Shown here in pieces: positions 35,798 to 44,273 of a stretch of DNA of 64,000 nt. The stretch lies in the NCBI GenBank assembly GCA_004299485.1, contig SCQP01000001.1, forward strand, positions 124,001 to 188,000. Reading direction: 5' to 3'. The notes beneath the pieces are model-generated. The model did not search any database and was not told where the DNA came from. It saw nothing but the letters and a program-made list of their open reading frames with translations. Both the position numbers and the translations under genes were made by a program. Source of the stretch: Acidobacteriota bacterium. Lineage in GTDB: Bacteria; Acidobacteriota; Terriglobia; Terriglobales; SCQP01. The first letter of the stretch is position 1; each line of letters starts with the position of its first letter.

Positions 35798-37858
35798 ATG
35801 CGCAAACCGACTGCTCCTTCCCTGCTCGCGCTGGCTGCAGTTCTGGCGCTCGGCGCCTGCTCGAAATCCAGGCCTGCGGCGACCACGGCGGCCTCCAGCA
35901 GTCCGGCGAGCGTGGTGATGACGGATCTCGATACGAGCGTGAACCCCTGCCAGAACTTCTATCAGTACGCCTGCGGAAACTGGATGAAGAACAACCCGAT
36001 TCCGGCAGATGAGTCAAGCTGGGGTACGTTCAATACGCTGGCGGATCACAACCAGGAGGTGTTGCACACCATCCTGAACCAAGCGAGCGCCAATCCCAGC
36101 GCCGATACGGATGCACCGACGCGCGAGGTGGGCACCTACTACCAGGCCTGCATGAACCAGGACGCCATCAATGCCACGGGCGCGAAGCCGCTGGCGGCCG
36201 GCCTGCACGCCATCGACACCATGACGAGCGCGCAGCAGCTTGCGACCGAAGTGGGGCGGCTACAGTCGCAGGGCGTGAACGCCCTGTTCCGCTTCGGCTC
36301 GACGCAAGATGCCAAAAACGCCAGCGCCGACGTGATTGCCGATGCCGACCAGGGCGGCCTGGGGCTGCCCAACCGGGGCTACTATGTGCGGCAGGACGCG
36401 CGCTCCAGGGCGCTGCGCCAGCAGTATCAGGATCATGTGGCGCAAATGTTCGTGCTGCTGGGCGACACGCACGCCACCGCAGCGGCGGAAGCGGCAACGG
36501 TGCTGGCGATTGAGACCAGGCTGGCGCAGGCTTCGATCACCGACGTGCAGCGCCGCGATCCCAACGCCACGTACCACAAAATGAGCGTGGCGCGTTTTGA
36601 GTCGCTGGCGCCGTACTTCGACTGGAAGGCGTTCCTCGCCACGACCGGTTCGCCGAACTTCAGCGAAGTCAACGTGGACGTGCCCGCCTACTTCCGCGCA
36701 CTCAATACCGACCTGCGCGCACTGCCGCTCAGCGCCTGGAAAACCTATCTGCGCTGGCATCTGGTCCACGCGGCGGCGCCTTCGCTTTCCGAGCCGTTCG
36801 TGGACGCCAATTTCGCATTCTTTGGCACAGCGATGCGCGGCGTGACGGCGCAACAGCCGCGCTGGAAGCGGTGCGTGGCCTCGACCGACCGGCATTTGGG
36901 CGACGCGCTCGGCCAGCTTTACGTGAAAGCGGCCTTCAGCCCACAAGCCAAGGCGCACATGACACAGATGGTGGAAAACCTGAAGGCCGCCCTAGGCCAG
37001 GACATCGACGGCCTGCAATGGATGTCGGCGGCGACCAAGAAGCAGGCGCTGGTCAAGCTGCACGCCATCGTCGACAAAGTGGGCTATCCCAACCAGTGGC
37101 TGGATTACACTTCGATTGAACTTTCGCCGGCCAACTACTACGCAGATGTGGCCAACACGACGGCGTTTCAGTACCACCGCCAGTTGAACAAGATTGGCAA
37201 ACCGGTGGACCGCAGCGAGTGGCAGATGACGCCACCGACGGTAAACGCCTACTACACCCCGCTGTGGAACCAGATTGTGTTTCCCGCCGGGATTCTACAG
37301 CCGCCGTTTTTCAGCCAGACGCGCGATGACGCGGTCAACTACGGCGGAGTGGGCGCGGTGATGGGCCATGAGATGACGCATGGCTTTGACGACGAAGGCA
37401 GCCAGTTTGACGCCCACGGCAACCTGCACAACTGGTGGACGCCGGCAGACAAAAAAGCGTTCGAGGAGCGCACGGCATGTCTGGTGCGGGAGTACACCAG
37501 CTTCAGCCCGATTGCAGGCGTGCATCTCGATGGCAAACTGACGCTGGGCGAAAACACCGCCGACAACGGCGGCGTGCGCGTGGCGTACATGGCCATGGAA
37601 AAGGCTCTGGGCAGCCAGCCCGACGCGAGGGTCGATGGATTCACGCGCGAGCAGCGGTTCTTCTTAGGCTACGCGCAGATCTGGTGCGAGAATGTGCGGC
37701 CGAAGGCGGCGCGGATGGCGGCGAATGTGGATCCGCACTCACCGGGCAACTTCCGGGTGGACGGGGTCGTGCAAAACATGCCGGAGTTCGCGGCGGCATT
37801 TCACTGTGGGCCGCAGGCTCCCATGACGGGGGGACCTACGGCCTGCCGTGTTTGGTGA
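35798..37858 (+). CDS. Lipoprotein M13-family (neprilysin-like) metallopeptidase
   Basis: The 686-aa protein has a lipoprotein signal (SLLALAAVLALGAC) and the M13 N-terminal domain (NPCQNFYQYACGNWMKNNPI). The catalytic domain has VNAYYTP substrate-binding and zinc motif HEMTH (His524, Glu525, His528) in VMGHEMTHGFDDEGSQF, followed by the third ligand in LTLGENTADNGGV and the terminal CRVW. It cleaves short peptides in the periplasm. Its 3' end overlaps the convergent LolA-like gene by 23 bp. A paralogue of its N-terminal part is encoded at 38574. Confidence 0.96.
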   Translation: MRKPTAPSLLALAAVLALGACSKSRPAATTAASSSPASVVMTDLDTSVNPCQNFYQYACGNWMKNNPIPADESSWGTFNTLADHNQEVLHTILNQASANPSADTDAPTREVGTYYQACMNQDAINATGAKPLAAGLHAIDTMTSAQQLATEVGRLQSQGVNALFRFGSTQDAKNASADVIADADQGGLGLPNRGYYVRQDARSRALRQQYQDHVAQMFVLLGDTHATAAAEAATVLAIETRLAQASITDVQRRDPNATYHKMSVARFESLAPYFDWKAFLATTGSPNFSEVNVDVPAYFRALNTDLRALPLSAWKTYLRWHLVHAAAPSLSEPFVDANFAFFGTAMRGVTAQQPRWKRCVASTDRHLGDALGQLYVKAAFSPQAKAHMTQMVENLKAALGQDIDGLQWMSAATKKQALVKLHAIVDKVGYPNQWLDYTSIELSPANYYADVANTTAFQYHRQLNKIGKPVDRSEWQMTPPTVNAYYTPLWNQIVFPAGILQPPFFSQTRDDAVNYGGVGAVMGHEMTHGFDDEGSQFDAHGNLHNWWTPADKKAFEERTACLVREYTSFSPIAGVHLDGKLTLGENTADNGGVRVAYMAMEKALGSQPDARVDGFTREQRFFLGYAQIWCENVRPKAARMAANVDPHSPGNFRVDGVVQNMPEFAAAFHCGPQAPMTGGPTACRVW

Positions 37859-38558
37859 CCCCTGGCTTGGAGGCGGCGGGCATCTGGAAGCGGGCGGCGG
37901 GAATGGGCGTATTGAAGGCAGTGTGCTGAATCACAAGCGTGGTTGGATGCGGGCTAGTGGGGCCGCCGATCAGCTTGGTCGGCAGCAGCAGGCCGCCGGT
38001 ACGCTGGTAATCGGCAACTTCCTCGACACCACCGGGGTAAGTTTCCTGAAAGCTGAGCCAGGTGAGCGAGTCAATGGAGTAGGTGAACACGTCGCCGGTG
38101 GCGAGGGCGAAGCTGACGATGTAATAGCGATGGCCCGCGCGCGTGCCCGTGCCCACCAGATGCGGCTGGGCATTGGGGTTGGGCAGCAAGTCGGCGCCGT
38201 TTAGCGCCTGATCGCGCACGCGCCACGCCGCAGCGCCATGCAGAACGATGGCAGCGGTCGAGCCGGGGTTCATCTGCCAGGCACGTGTGCCATCGTAAGC
38301 CTCGATCATTTTACCGGCGGGCAGCAGAATCTCAATGCGGATGCGGGCGGGCTGGGTGGTCAGCCAGACGGACATGGGCGCGCTTTGGCCCGAACCGAAC
38401 TGCAGAATTCCCGTAAAGCTGAGGCTGTGGATGGCGGCAAAGCCTTGGGCGCCGCCGCGCGCCTCGAGATTATGGTCGACAACCTGGCGTGCGGTCATCT
38501 GCGCTGCGGCCGTCAGGCTGCAGAGTGCAATTACCAGCGCCAGACCCGGCCTCGGCAT
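37836..38558 (-). CDS. Exported LolA-like protein
   Basis: The 240-aa product has a short signal peptide (MPRPGLALVIALCSLTAAAQ). The body reads RQVVDHNLEARGGAQGFAAI, PARIRIEILLPAGKMIEAYD and DSLTWLSFQETYPGGVEEVA, the pattern of lipoprotein-sorting (LolA/MucD-like half-barrel) proteins. Function is unknown. It is convergent with and overlaps the M13 gene, and its start is only 15 bp from the divergent start at 38574. Confidence 0.7.
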   Translation of the reverse strand: MPRPGLALVIALCSLTAAAQMTARQVVDHNLEARGGAQGFAAIHSLSFTGILQFGSGQSAPMSVWLTTQPARIRIEILLPAGKMIEAYDGTRAWQMNPGSTAAIVLHGAAAWRVRDQALNGADLLPNPNAQPHLVGTGTRAGHRYYIVSFALATGDVFTYSIDSLTWLSFQETYPGGVEEVADYQRTGGLLLPTKLIGGPTSPHPTTLVIQHTAFNTPIPAARFQMPAASKPGVTKHGRP

Positions 38559-38573
38559 GCCATGATTCTAACA

Positions 38574-39446
38574 ATGAGTAGGACTTTAGGGATCATCCTG
38601 GGCCTTGCGGTCATGTTGGCGTCGCAGGTGCCCCCACGCCACAAATATCAGGAAGCCTGCCTGAACGTGGCGCAGCTTGAACAGCTTGGCACGCAGCCGC
38701 TGGCCCAGTACTTGGGGTCGATTGCAGCGTTGCAAAATCCGCATCAGGTGGCGCTGGCGGTGGGCGCGCTGCACCGCTATGGCGCGTTTGCCGCCTTCCG
38801 TGTGGGCCAGGAGCCGGTGCCGGACCGGCTGCGGGATTATGCGACGCAGAGCTATGCGCAAAAGCTGTTTGAACTTCTGGGCGATCCGGCGCAGGAAGCG
38901 GCAGAAGAGGCCCGCACGGCAATTAATATGGAAGTCAGCCTGACGCCGCCGCCCGCTGCTGCGCCGCCGCGAGCACTGCATCTGGCCGAGCTGCGGCGCC
39001 TGGCGCCAAATTTCGATTGGCACGCCTATTGGGCCACGCTGGGCGCGCCGGAGAACGGCACACTCGCCGCCTCGCCGGATGCCCTGCGGCAACTGAACGG
39101 CCGCATCCTGCTGGCTACGATGGAAGAGTGGAAAAGCTACCTGCGTTGGTGCTGGCTGCGGGCGACAGCGGCGCTGCTGACGCCACCCTTCGTGGAGGCG
39201 CACTTTGGTTTTGCCACTGCTCACCCGGCGCCGGCGCGGCCGGCGCTATGCACGGCAGCGGCAGCCGCATTTCCGGCCACGGCGTTTGCCGATGTACCGC
39301 TGACGCGCGACGACTACTTCGGCGACACGCTGCACCTGCGCGCCTGGAAAGTGCGGCAGCGATGGCTGCGGGGCGCTGTGGTAAACTCAACTTCTGCGCT
39401 CACGCCCTCGGGCGCGGCGCCGTCCACGCCAAGCAGGGGCCGGTAG
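38574..39446 (+). CDS. Stand-alone homologue of the M13 peptidase N-terminal domain, no catalytic domain
   Basis: The 290-aa protein begins with a hydrophobic export-like segment (LGIILGLAVMLASQV). It matches the helical N-terminal domain of the neighbouring M13 peptidase: compare LAPNFDWHAYWATLG with LAPYFDWKAFLATTG, EEWKSYLRWCWLRAT with SAWKTYLRWHLVHAA, and PPFVEAHFGFA with EPFVDANFAFF. The zinc motif HExxH and everything after it are absent. Its last codons run into tRNA-Lys, whose GGTAG supplies the stop. It is either a truncated pseudogene or a non-catalytic partner or decoy. A diverged sequence with an intact reading frame argues against recent decay. Confidence 0.7.
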   Translation: MSRTLGIILGLAVMLASQVPPRHKYQEACLNVAQLEQLGTQPLAQYLGSIAALQNPHQVALAVGALHRYGAFAAFRVGQEPVPDRLRDYATQSYAQKLFELLGDPAQEAAEEARTAINMEVSLTPPPAAAPPRALHLAELRRLAPNFDWHAYWATLGAPENGTLAASPDALRQLNGRILLATMEEWKSYLRWCWLRATAALLTPPFVEAHFGFATAHPAPARPALCTAAAAAFPATAFADVPLTRDDYFGDTLHLRAWKVRQRWLRGAVVNSTSALTPSGAAPSTPSRGR

Positions 39447-39512
39447 CTCAATTGGCAGAGCAAGTGACTCTTAATCACTAGGTTGAAGGTTCGATTCCTT
39501 CCCGGCTCACCA
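39437..39512 (+). tRNA. tRNA-Lys (CTT)
   Basis: The 76-nt gene has acceptor GGGCCGG/CCGGCTC, D arm AGCTC..GAGC, anticodon loop CTCTTAA giving CTT, T arm GAAGG TTCGATT CCTTC, discriminator A and encoded CCA. An extended -10 TGGTAAACT lies at 39379-39387. Its first 10 nt overlap the end of the M13N-like gene. Confidence 0.95.
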
Positions 39513-39656
39513 TTTTCTGGCGCAGCACGCGCGCGACTGCCAAGCTCGCCACTATCACCTGGTAGAGACGCACCGCCAAAGATGCGAAAACTATGCGGCT
39601 TCGACCCGCGTATCGGAGCTGCTATGAGCGGCAAGTAACAACCGCCCCCGGGCGAG

Positions 39657-39685
39657 TTGACCACCCCTGATGGGTGTGGCATAAT
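39657..39685 (+). promoter_or_regulatory. Sigma-70 promoter of the AraC-family gene with operator-like palindrome
   Basis: TTGACC and CATAAT are separated by exactly 17 bp, and the GTG start lies 14 bp after the -10 box, so the leader is very short. The spacer contains the inverted repeat CACCC-CTGAT-GGGTG, a plausible repressor or autoregulatory site. Confidence 0.65.
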
Positions 39686-39699
39686 CCACAACGGTCATC

Positions 39700-40521
39700 G
39701 TGACTGCTGCTGCGATCGCTTTTAGCGCTCCTTTTCACGGCGCCACCCTCCGCCGACGGCGCTTCGCACTGTTCCAGGTCACTGAAACGGCCTATCCCGC
39801 CGATCTCTGCATCCCGCTGCACGCCCACGCCGCAGCTTACCTGGGGATAACCGTCCGTGGCGCCGCGATCCAATGGTGCGGTCGCACCGAGCGTGAAGCC
39901 AAGGCCTGGGCCTTGACCTGGCACCCCGCCGGCGAGATTCACCAGGACCGCTTCGGCAATTCCGGTGCCGTCGGGCTGAGCGTCGAGCTGCGGCCGGAGC
40001 TGGTCTTGCGTCTCGGTGAGGCCGGCGCGGACCTCAGCCGCGGCCTGCATCTATGCGATGGACAAAGCGCTTCGCTGGGAGCGCGCTTTTTCGAGGAGTT
40101 CCGCCGGGACGATGATCTTTGCGGCCTGGCGCTGGAGGGCATCCTGCTGGAAACCCTCACCTCGCTGCAGCGCCGCCGCTTGGGCGCCGAAAACACCCCG
40201 CCACCCTGGCTGCTGCGGGTGCGGCAACTGATTCGCGAACGCGCACATGAGCATTGGACCCTGTGCTCGCTCGCGGCCGCCGCCGAAGTCCATCCCGTTC
40301 ATTTCTCCCGCAGCTTCCGCCGTTTCCAGCGATGTTCGATCGCCTCCTTTATCCGCCGGGCTCGGATCGAGCGCGCCTGTGACGCGCTGCAGTCCGGCCG
40401 TGGCTCGCTGGGTGAGATCGCCGTGGCCTGTGGCTTTTGCGACCAAAGCCAATTCAGCAAAGCGTTCAAAACCGAGACCGGGCTCACCCCGCGCCAATAC
40501 CAGTTACTCGCCCGCCGCTGA
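39700..40521 (+). CDS. AraC-family transcriptional regulator
   Basis: Translation from GTG at 39700 gives 273 aa. The N-terminal half is cupin-like (CIPLHAHAAAYLGITVRGAA, TWHPAGEIHQDRF), a ligand-sensing part. The C-terminal half is the double HTH: HWTLCSLAAAAEVHPVHFSR and SLGEIAVACGFCDQSQFSKA, ending KTETGLTPRQYQLL. It is 96 bp upstream of the large receptor gene in the same direction, and direct repeats before that receptor's promoter make it the likely regulator. After the stop there is a short AGCGTT-GAAA-AACGCT hairpin. Confidence 0.92.
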   Translation: MTAAAIAFSAPFHGATLRRRRFALFQVTETAYPADLCIPLHAHAAAYLGITVRGAAIQWCGRTEREAKAWALTWHPAGEIHQDRFGNSGAVGLSVELRPELVLRLGEAGADLSRGLHLCDGQSASLGARFFEEFRRDDDLCGLALEGILLETLTSLQRRRLGAENTPPPWLLRVRQLIRERAHEHWTLCSLAAAAEVHPVHFSRSFRRFQRCSIASFIRRARIERACDALQSGRGSLGEIAVACGFCDQSQFSKAFKTETGLTPRQYQLLARR

Positions 40522-40533
40522 GCGTTGAAAAAC

Positions 40534-40595
40534 GCTAAGTCCTAACCAAAAGGCTAAGAACACACAATCTTTTCACTCCCTCCGCTGCCTATAAT
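40534..40595 (+). promoter_or_regulatory. Promoter of the large receptor gene with paired GCTAAG sites
   Basis: A perfect -10 TATAAT (40590-40595) lacks a good -35 (ATCTTT at 17 bp). Immediately upstream are two direct repeats GCTAAG at 40534-40539 and 40553-40558, 19 bp apart. A weak -35 with tandem sites fits activation by an AraC-type protein, here the gene at 39700; this is inference. Confidence 0.5.
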
Positions 40596-40617
40596 CCCGG
40601 AAATGGAGGTGACTCAC

Positions 40618-43600
40618 ATGCGCTCTCGCTCCCTGACCATCCTGCCGGCGCTGCTCCTCTGCGCCGCTTTCGCCTTCGCCCAAGGCACCACCTCGACGGC
40701 GACCGGCGTGGTCACCGATCCCACCGGGGCGATCGTACCCGGCGCCACGGTCGTACTCACCAACCAGGGCACCAGCTACGCCCGCACGGTGCAGACCACC
40801 TCCGCCGGCCTCTATGTCTTCGATGCCATCCCCGTGGGCGACTACTCCATTTCCGTTGCCAAGACCGGGTTCCGCACCTTCCGCTCGCGTAATAACGTCG
40901 TCACCATCGGCCAGCCGATGACCGTCAACGTCAAATTGCGGGTGGGGACTGCCTCGCAGGAGGTCTCCGTCAATGCCAGCGCCGAGCTGGTGCAGACCAG
41001 CTCCTCCGGAAATTTCGGCAACATTGTCAATCAGCGCACCATTCAACAATTGCCCATCGTGGGCACGCGCGGGCGCAATCCATTGGATTTGGACGTCTTT
41101 CAACCCGGTGTGATCACTGGCGGCAACACCGGCGGGGGCGTGAATGTCAATGGCAGCCGCGGCCGCGCTTGGAATTTCACCTTGGACGGCATCGCCATCA
41201 ACGAGGCTTCGGCTCCGGGCTCGAACTATTCGCCGGTGAACACCAATCCCGATTCCATCGGTGAGTTCCGCGTCATCACCAGCAACCTCACCGCCCAGTA
41301 CGGTAGCGTCAGCGGCGGACAAGTGGCGATGATTACGCGCCAGGGCACCAACCAATTCCATGGCGAGGGCTTCTGGCTCTACCAGACGCCGGGCCTGAAC
41401 GCCAATAACTATTTCAACAATCTGGCTGGACTGGGCCGCTCGGACTTCGTGCAGAACATCTACGGCTTCAGCGTTGGCGGACCGATCATCAAGAACCGCA
41501 CCTTTTTCTTCACCAACCTGCAACTGTTGCACGCCCACGAATCAGAGTTCGAGTCCAGCCCGGTCTTCACCTCCCAGGCGCGTCAGGGGTTGTTCCGCTA
41601 CGTTCCCAATAGCCAGAACACTCCCTACGGACAGGCCGGCGCTTCCGTAAATGCCGACGGCAGCGTTGCCAGCGGCGTCCAAGTCAACACCTACAACGTC
41701 GCTACGGAAAATCCCGGTGGACTGGCGCTGGACCCAACCCTCCAAAAAATCATCGGCCTGACGCCGCTGCCCAATGACTTTTCCAGCGGCGATGGCCTTA
41801 ACATTGCCGGCTTCGACTGGACGCCGAACGAAACCCAATCCAACGCCGACTGGACGCTCCGCGTCGATCAAATCCTGAACACCAAAAACGCCCTCTTCCT
41901 CCGCTGGTATCAGAGCCACGACAACACCATCGCCGACATCGTCAATGGCGGACTGCCGCCGTTTCCCAAATCCCCGAATGTGGTCAACACCTACCGCGAG
42001 CCCAAGAGCCTGGCGCTCGGCTGGACCGCCAGCTTCTCGCCCAACTTGACCAATCAGCTCGTCGCCGGCTTCACCCATTACATTTTCAACTTTGCCAATC
42101 CCGATCCCAACTTCCGCAGCAACCCTCCCTACGACCTGGCCATTGTCAGCAATCCGTTGCAAAACTACGTCGGCAACGCACGCGCCATCTCCACCCCCCA
42201 GCTCAACGACGATCTGACCTGGCTGCACGGCGCGCACACGATCCAGACCGGCGTACACCTCGAATACGTGGTCCATATCGACGACCGCGGCTCGATCGGG
42301 GGATGGGATGCCGAGCCGTACATCAATTTCGATCCCGGCATTAACACCGTCAGCAGTTCGGCTTTCAAGCTTCCGTCCGACATCAATAAGAGCACCGATC
42401 TCGGCAACCTCAAAACGACGATCAATGACCTTCTGGGACGGGTTGGGACGATGGGACAGGGATTTGTTTCCAACCAGAGCGGCAGCGCATACCAGCCCGG
42501 CGGTTCGATCTTCAACTTCGAGGCAGAATACCCCCAGTACGAGTTCTACGGCCAGGATGCCTGGCGCCTGAACCCCAATCTGGTCCTCGACTACGGTCTG
42601 CGCTGGGATGTTATGCTGGCGCCCCACGATCCGCGCCACCGCATCCTCCGCCCCAATCAAAGTTTCACCGTCGGCGCCGCCCCGACCAACACGCTCGCCT
42701 GGGCCCCCGGCCCGCTCTACAAGAACTCCAACACTCTGCTCGCCCCTACGGTCGGCTTCGCTTGGGATCCGTTTGGCCACGGCACCACCTCGGTCCGCGC
42801 GCACTATGGTCTTTACTATGACCCGATAAACACTTTCTCCATATCTTCAGGCGTGTTCGAACATCTCGTCGGCCTTAATTACGGTGTCACCAACGATAGC
42901 TTCGGCGAATCCGGCGGCCTGCTGCGCAACGGATTGCCCGCGCTCGCCCCGCCTGCGGGTCTGACGCCGGAGCAGTTGCGTCAGCCCCCGGCGTTCTCCC
43001 GCAGCAGCGTGACGGCCATGGATCCGAACTGGCACCCCGCGCAGGTGAGCGAGTGGGGCCTGAGCGTCGAACATGAGCTCCCACAGCATATGGTGCTTAC
43101 CGTGCAATTCATCGGCAAGCACGCCGTGCATTTGTATGGCGGCTATAACGCCAACCAAGTCAACGTCACCAGCAATGGCTTCCTCCAGGCCTTCAAAACC
43201 GTGCAGTCCGGCGGCGATAGCTCTCTGATGGACCAACTTCTCAGCGCCGACCCGCATGTTGCGAAGGGCCAGACCGGCTCGCAATATGTCCGCGACGCCT
43301 ACTCCGGCGATTTCGCGCTCAATTCCGTGGGCGCTCTCGCGGATTCGCTGAGCAAATTTGAGGTGAAAGGTATGGGGTTGGCCCAGGCCAGCGGCCTCAG
43401 CCCCTATTTCTTTCTGCCGCTGCCCCAGTTCGCGGGCGGCTTTGACGTCCTCGACAGCAACGATTGGTCCCACTACAACGCACTGCAAATTCAGATGCAG
43501 CGCCGCTTTGGCGGGCTCACCTTCCAGGCCTCCTATTCGTTAGCCAAGAGCATGGATACGCGCTCCTATGACCCGACCTTTACCCGGGTCAGGACCGGAC

Positions 43601-44244
43601 ACGCCCAGTCTGCCTCCAGCACGCCCTACGACATTTACAACCGCTCCCTGAACTATGCTCCTTCGGACTTTGATCAGCGCCATGCGTTGCAGGGAGACTG
43701 GGTTTGGAATCTCCCCTTCGGCGCGGGCCAGCGCTGGGGCAGCGGAGTCAATCCCTGGCTGCGGCATGTCATCGGTGGCTGGACCACAGCCGCAGTTCTC
43801 ACCTGGACCTCAGGCCGACCCTTCTCTGCCTACTCCGGCGCCTACACCTTCGATGGCGACGTACAGAGCTTCGCCAACTGCGCCGGCAGTTGCTCCGGTC
43901 TGGCCAGCCTGCACACCGATCCCAAGACGGGCAACCGGACCTTGTTTACCCCGCAGCAAATCGCGCAGTTCTCTACCCCGGCGTTAGGCCAACTGGGCAA
44001 CACGGGTCGCAATTTCTTCCGCCTTCCGGAACAGTTCGACTTGGATCTCGATCTCGCCAAAGAGTTCCATATCACCGAATCCCAGCGCCTGGAGATCCGC
44101 GCCGACGCCACCAATGTCACCAACCACCCTGGCTACGACCTGGCCGACAGCTCGACGATCACGAGTAGCGTTTTCGGCAGCGAGCTATACGGCGTAGCCA
44201 ACACCGAGCGCCGGATTCAATTGGGACTCAAGTATTATTTCTGA
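40618..44244 (+). CDS. Large Oar-like TonB-dependent receptor
   Basis: ATG at 40618 is preferred over 40603 because GGAGGTGA precedes it; a signal peptide follows (ALLLCAAFAFAQG). The 1208-aa protein has a CarboxypepD_reg domain (TGVVTDPTGAIVPGATVVLT), a plug with QLPIVGTRGRNPLDL, NGSRGRAWNFTLDGIAINEA and GGQVAMITRQGTNQFHG, and a long beta-barrel with FSVGGPIIKNRTFFFTNLQ, ending in RRIQLGLKYYF. Such receptors import large ligands or shape the outer membrane in acidobacteria. It follows an AraC regulator. Confidence 0.95.
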   Translation: MRSRSLTILPALLLCAAFAFAQGTTSTATGVVTDPTGAIVPGATVVLTNQGTSYARTVQTTSAGLYVFDAIPVGDYSISVAKTGFRTFRSRNNVVTIGQPMTVNVKLRVGTASQEVSVNASAELVQTSSSGNFGNIVNQRTIQQLPIVGTRGRNPLDLDVFQPGVITGGNTGGGVNVNGSRGRAWNFTLDGIAINEASAPGSNYSPVNTNPDSIGEFRVITSNLTAQYGSVSGGQVAMITRQGTNQFHGEGFWLYQTPGLNANNYFNNLAGLGRSDFVQNIYGFSVGGPIIKNRTFFFTNLQLLHAHESEFESSPVFTSQARQGLFRYVPNSQNTPYGQAGASVNADGSVASGVQVNTYNVATENPGGLALDPTLQKIIGLTPLPNDFSSGDGLNIAGFDWTPNETQSNADWTLRVDQILNTKNALFLRWYQSHDNTIADIVNGGLPPFPKSPNVVNTYREPKSLALGWTASFSPNLTNQLVAGFTHYIFNFANPDPNFRSNPPYDLAIVSNPLQNYVGNARAISTPQLNDDLTWLHGAHTIQTGVHLEYVVHIDDRGSIGGWDAEPYINFDPGINTVSSSAFKLPSDINKSTDLGNLKTTINDLLGRVGTMGQGFVSNQSGSAYQPGGSIFNFEAEYPQYEFYGQDAWRLNPNLVLDYGLRWDVMLAPHDPRHRILRPNQSFTVGAAPTNTLAWAPGPLYKNSNTLLAPTVGFAWDPFGHGTTSVRAHYGLYYDPINTFSISSGVFEHLVGLNYGVTNDSFGESGGLLRNGLPALAPPAGLTPEQLRQPPAFSRSSVTAMDPNWHPAQVSEWGLSVEHELPQHMVLTVQFIGKHAVHLYGGYNANQVNVTSNGFLQAFKTVQSGGDSSLMDQLLSADPHVAKGQTGSQYVRDAYSGDFALNSVGALADSLSKFEVKGMGLAQASGLSPYFFLPLPQFAGGFDVLDSNDWSHYNALQIQMQRRFGGLTFQASYSLAKSMDTRSYDPTFTRVRTGHAQSASSTPYDIYNRSLNYAPSDFDQRHALQGDWVWNLPFGAGQRWGSGVNPWLRHVIGGWTTAAVLTWTSGRPFSAYSGAYTFDGDVQSFANCAGSCSGLASLHTDPKTGNRTLFTPQQIAQFSTPALGQLGNTGRNFFRLPEQFDLDLDLAKEFHITESQRLEIRADATNVTNHPGYDLADSSTITSSVFGSELYGVANTERRIQLGLKYYF

Positions 44245-44273
44245 CACGAGGACTGTCGAGTCGGACCTGTTAT

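Noticed and set aside
41542-42804. 420-codon minus-strand frame opposite the 1208-aa receptor
   Set aside because: Antisense shadow; no start signal or homology pattern.
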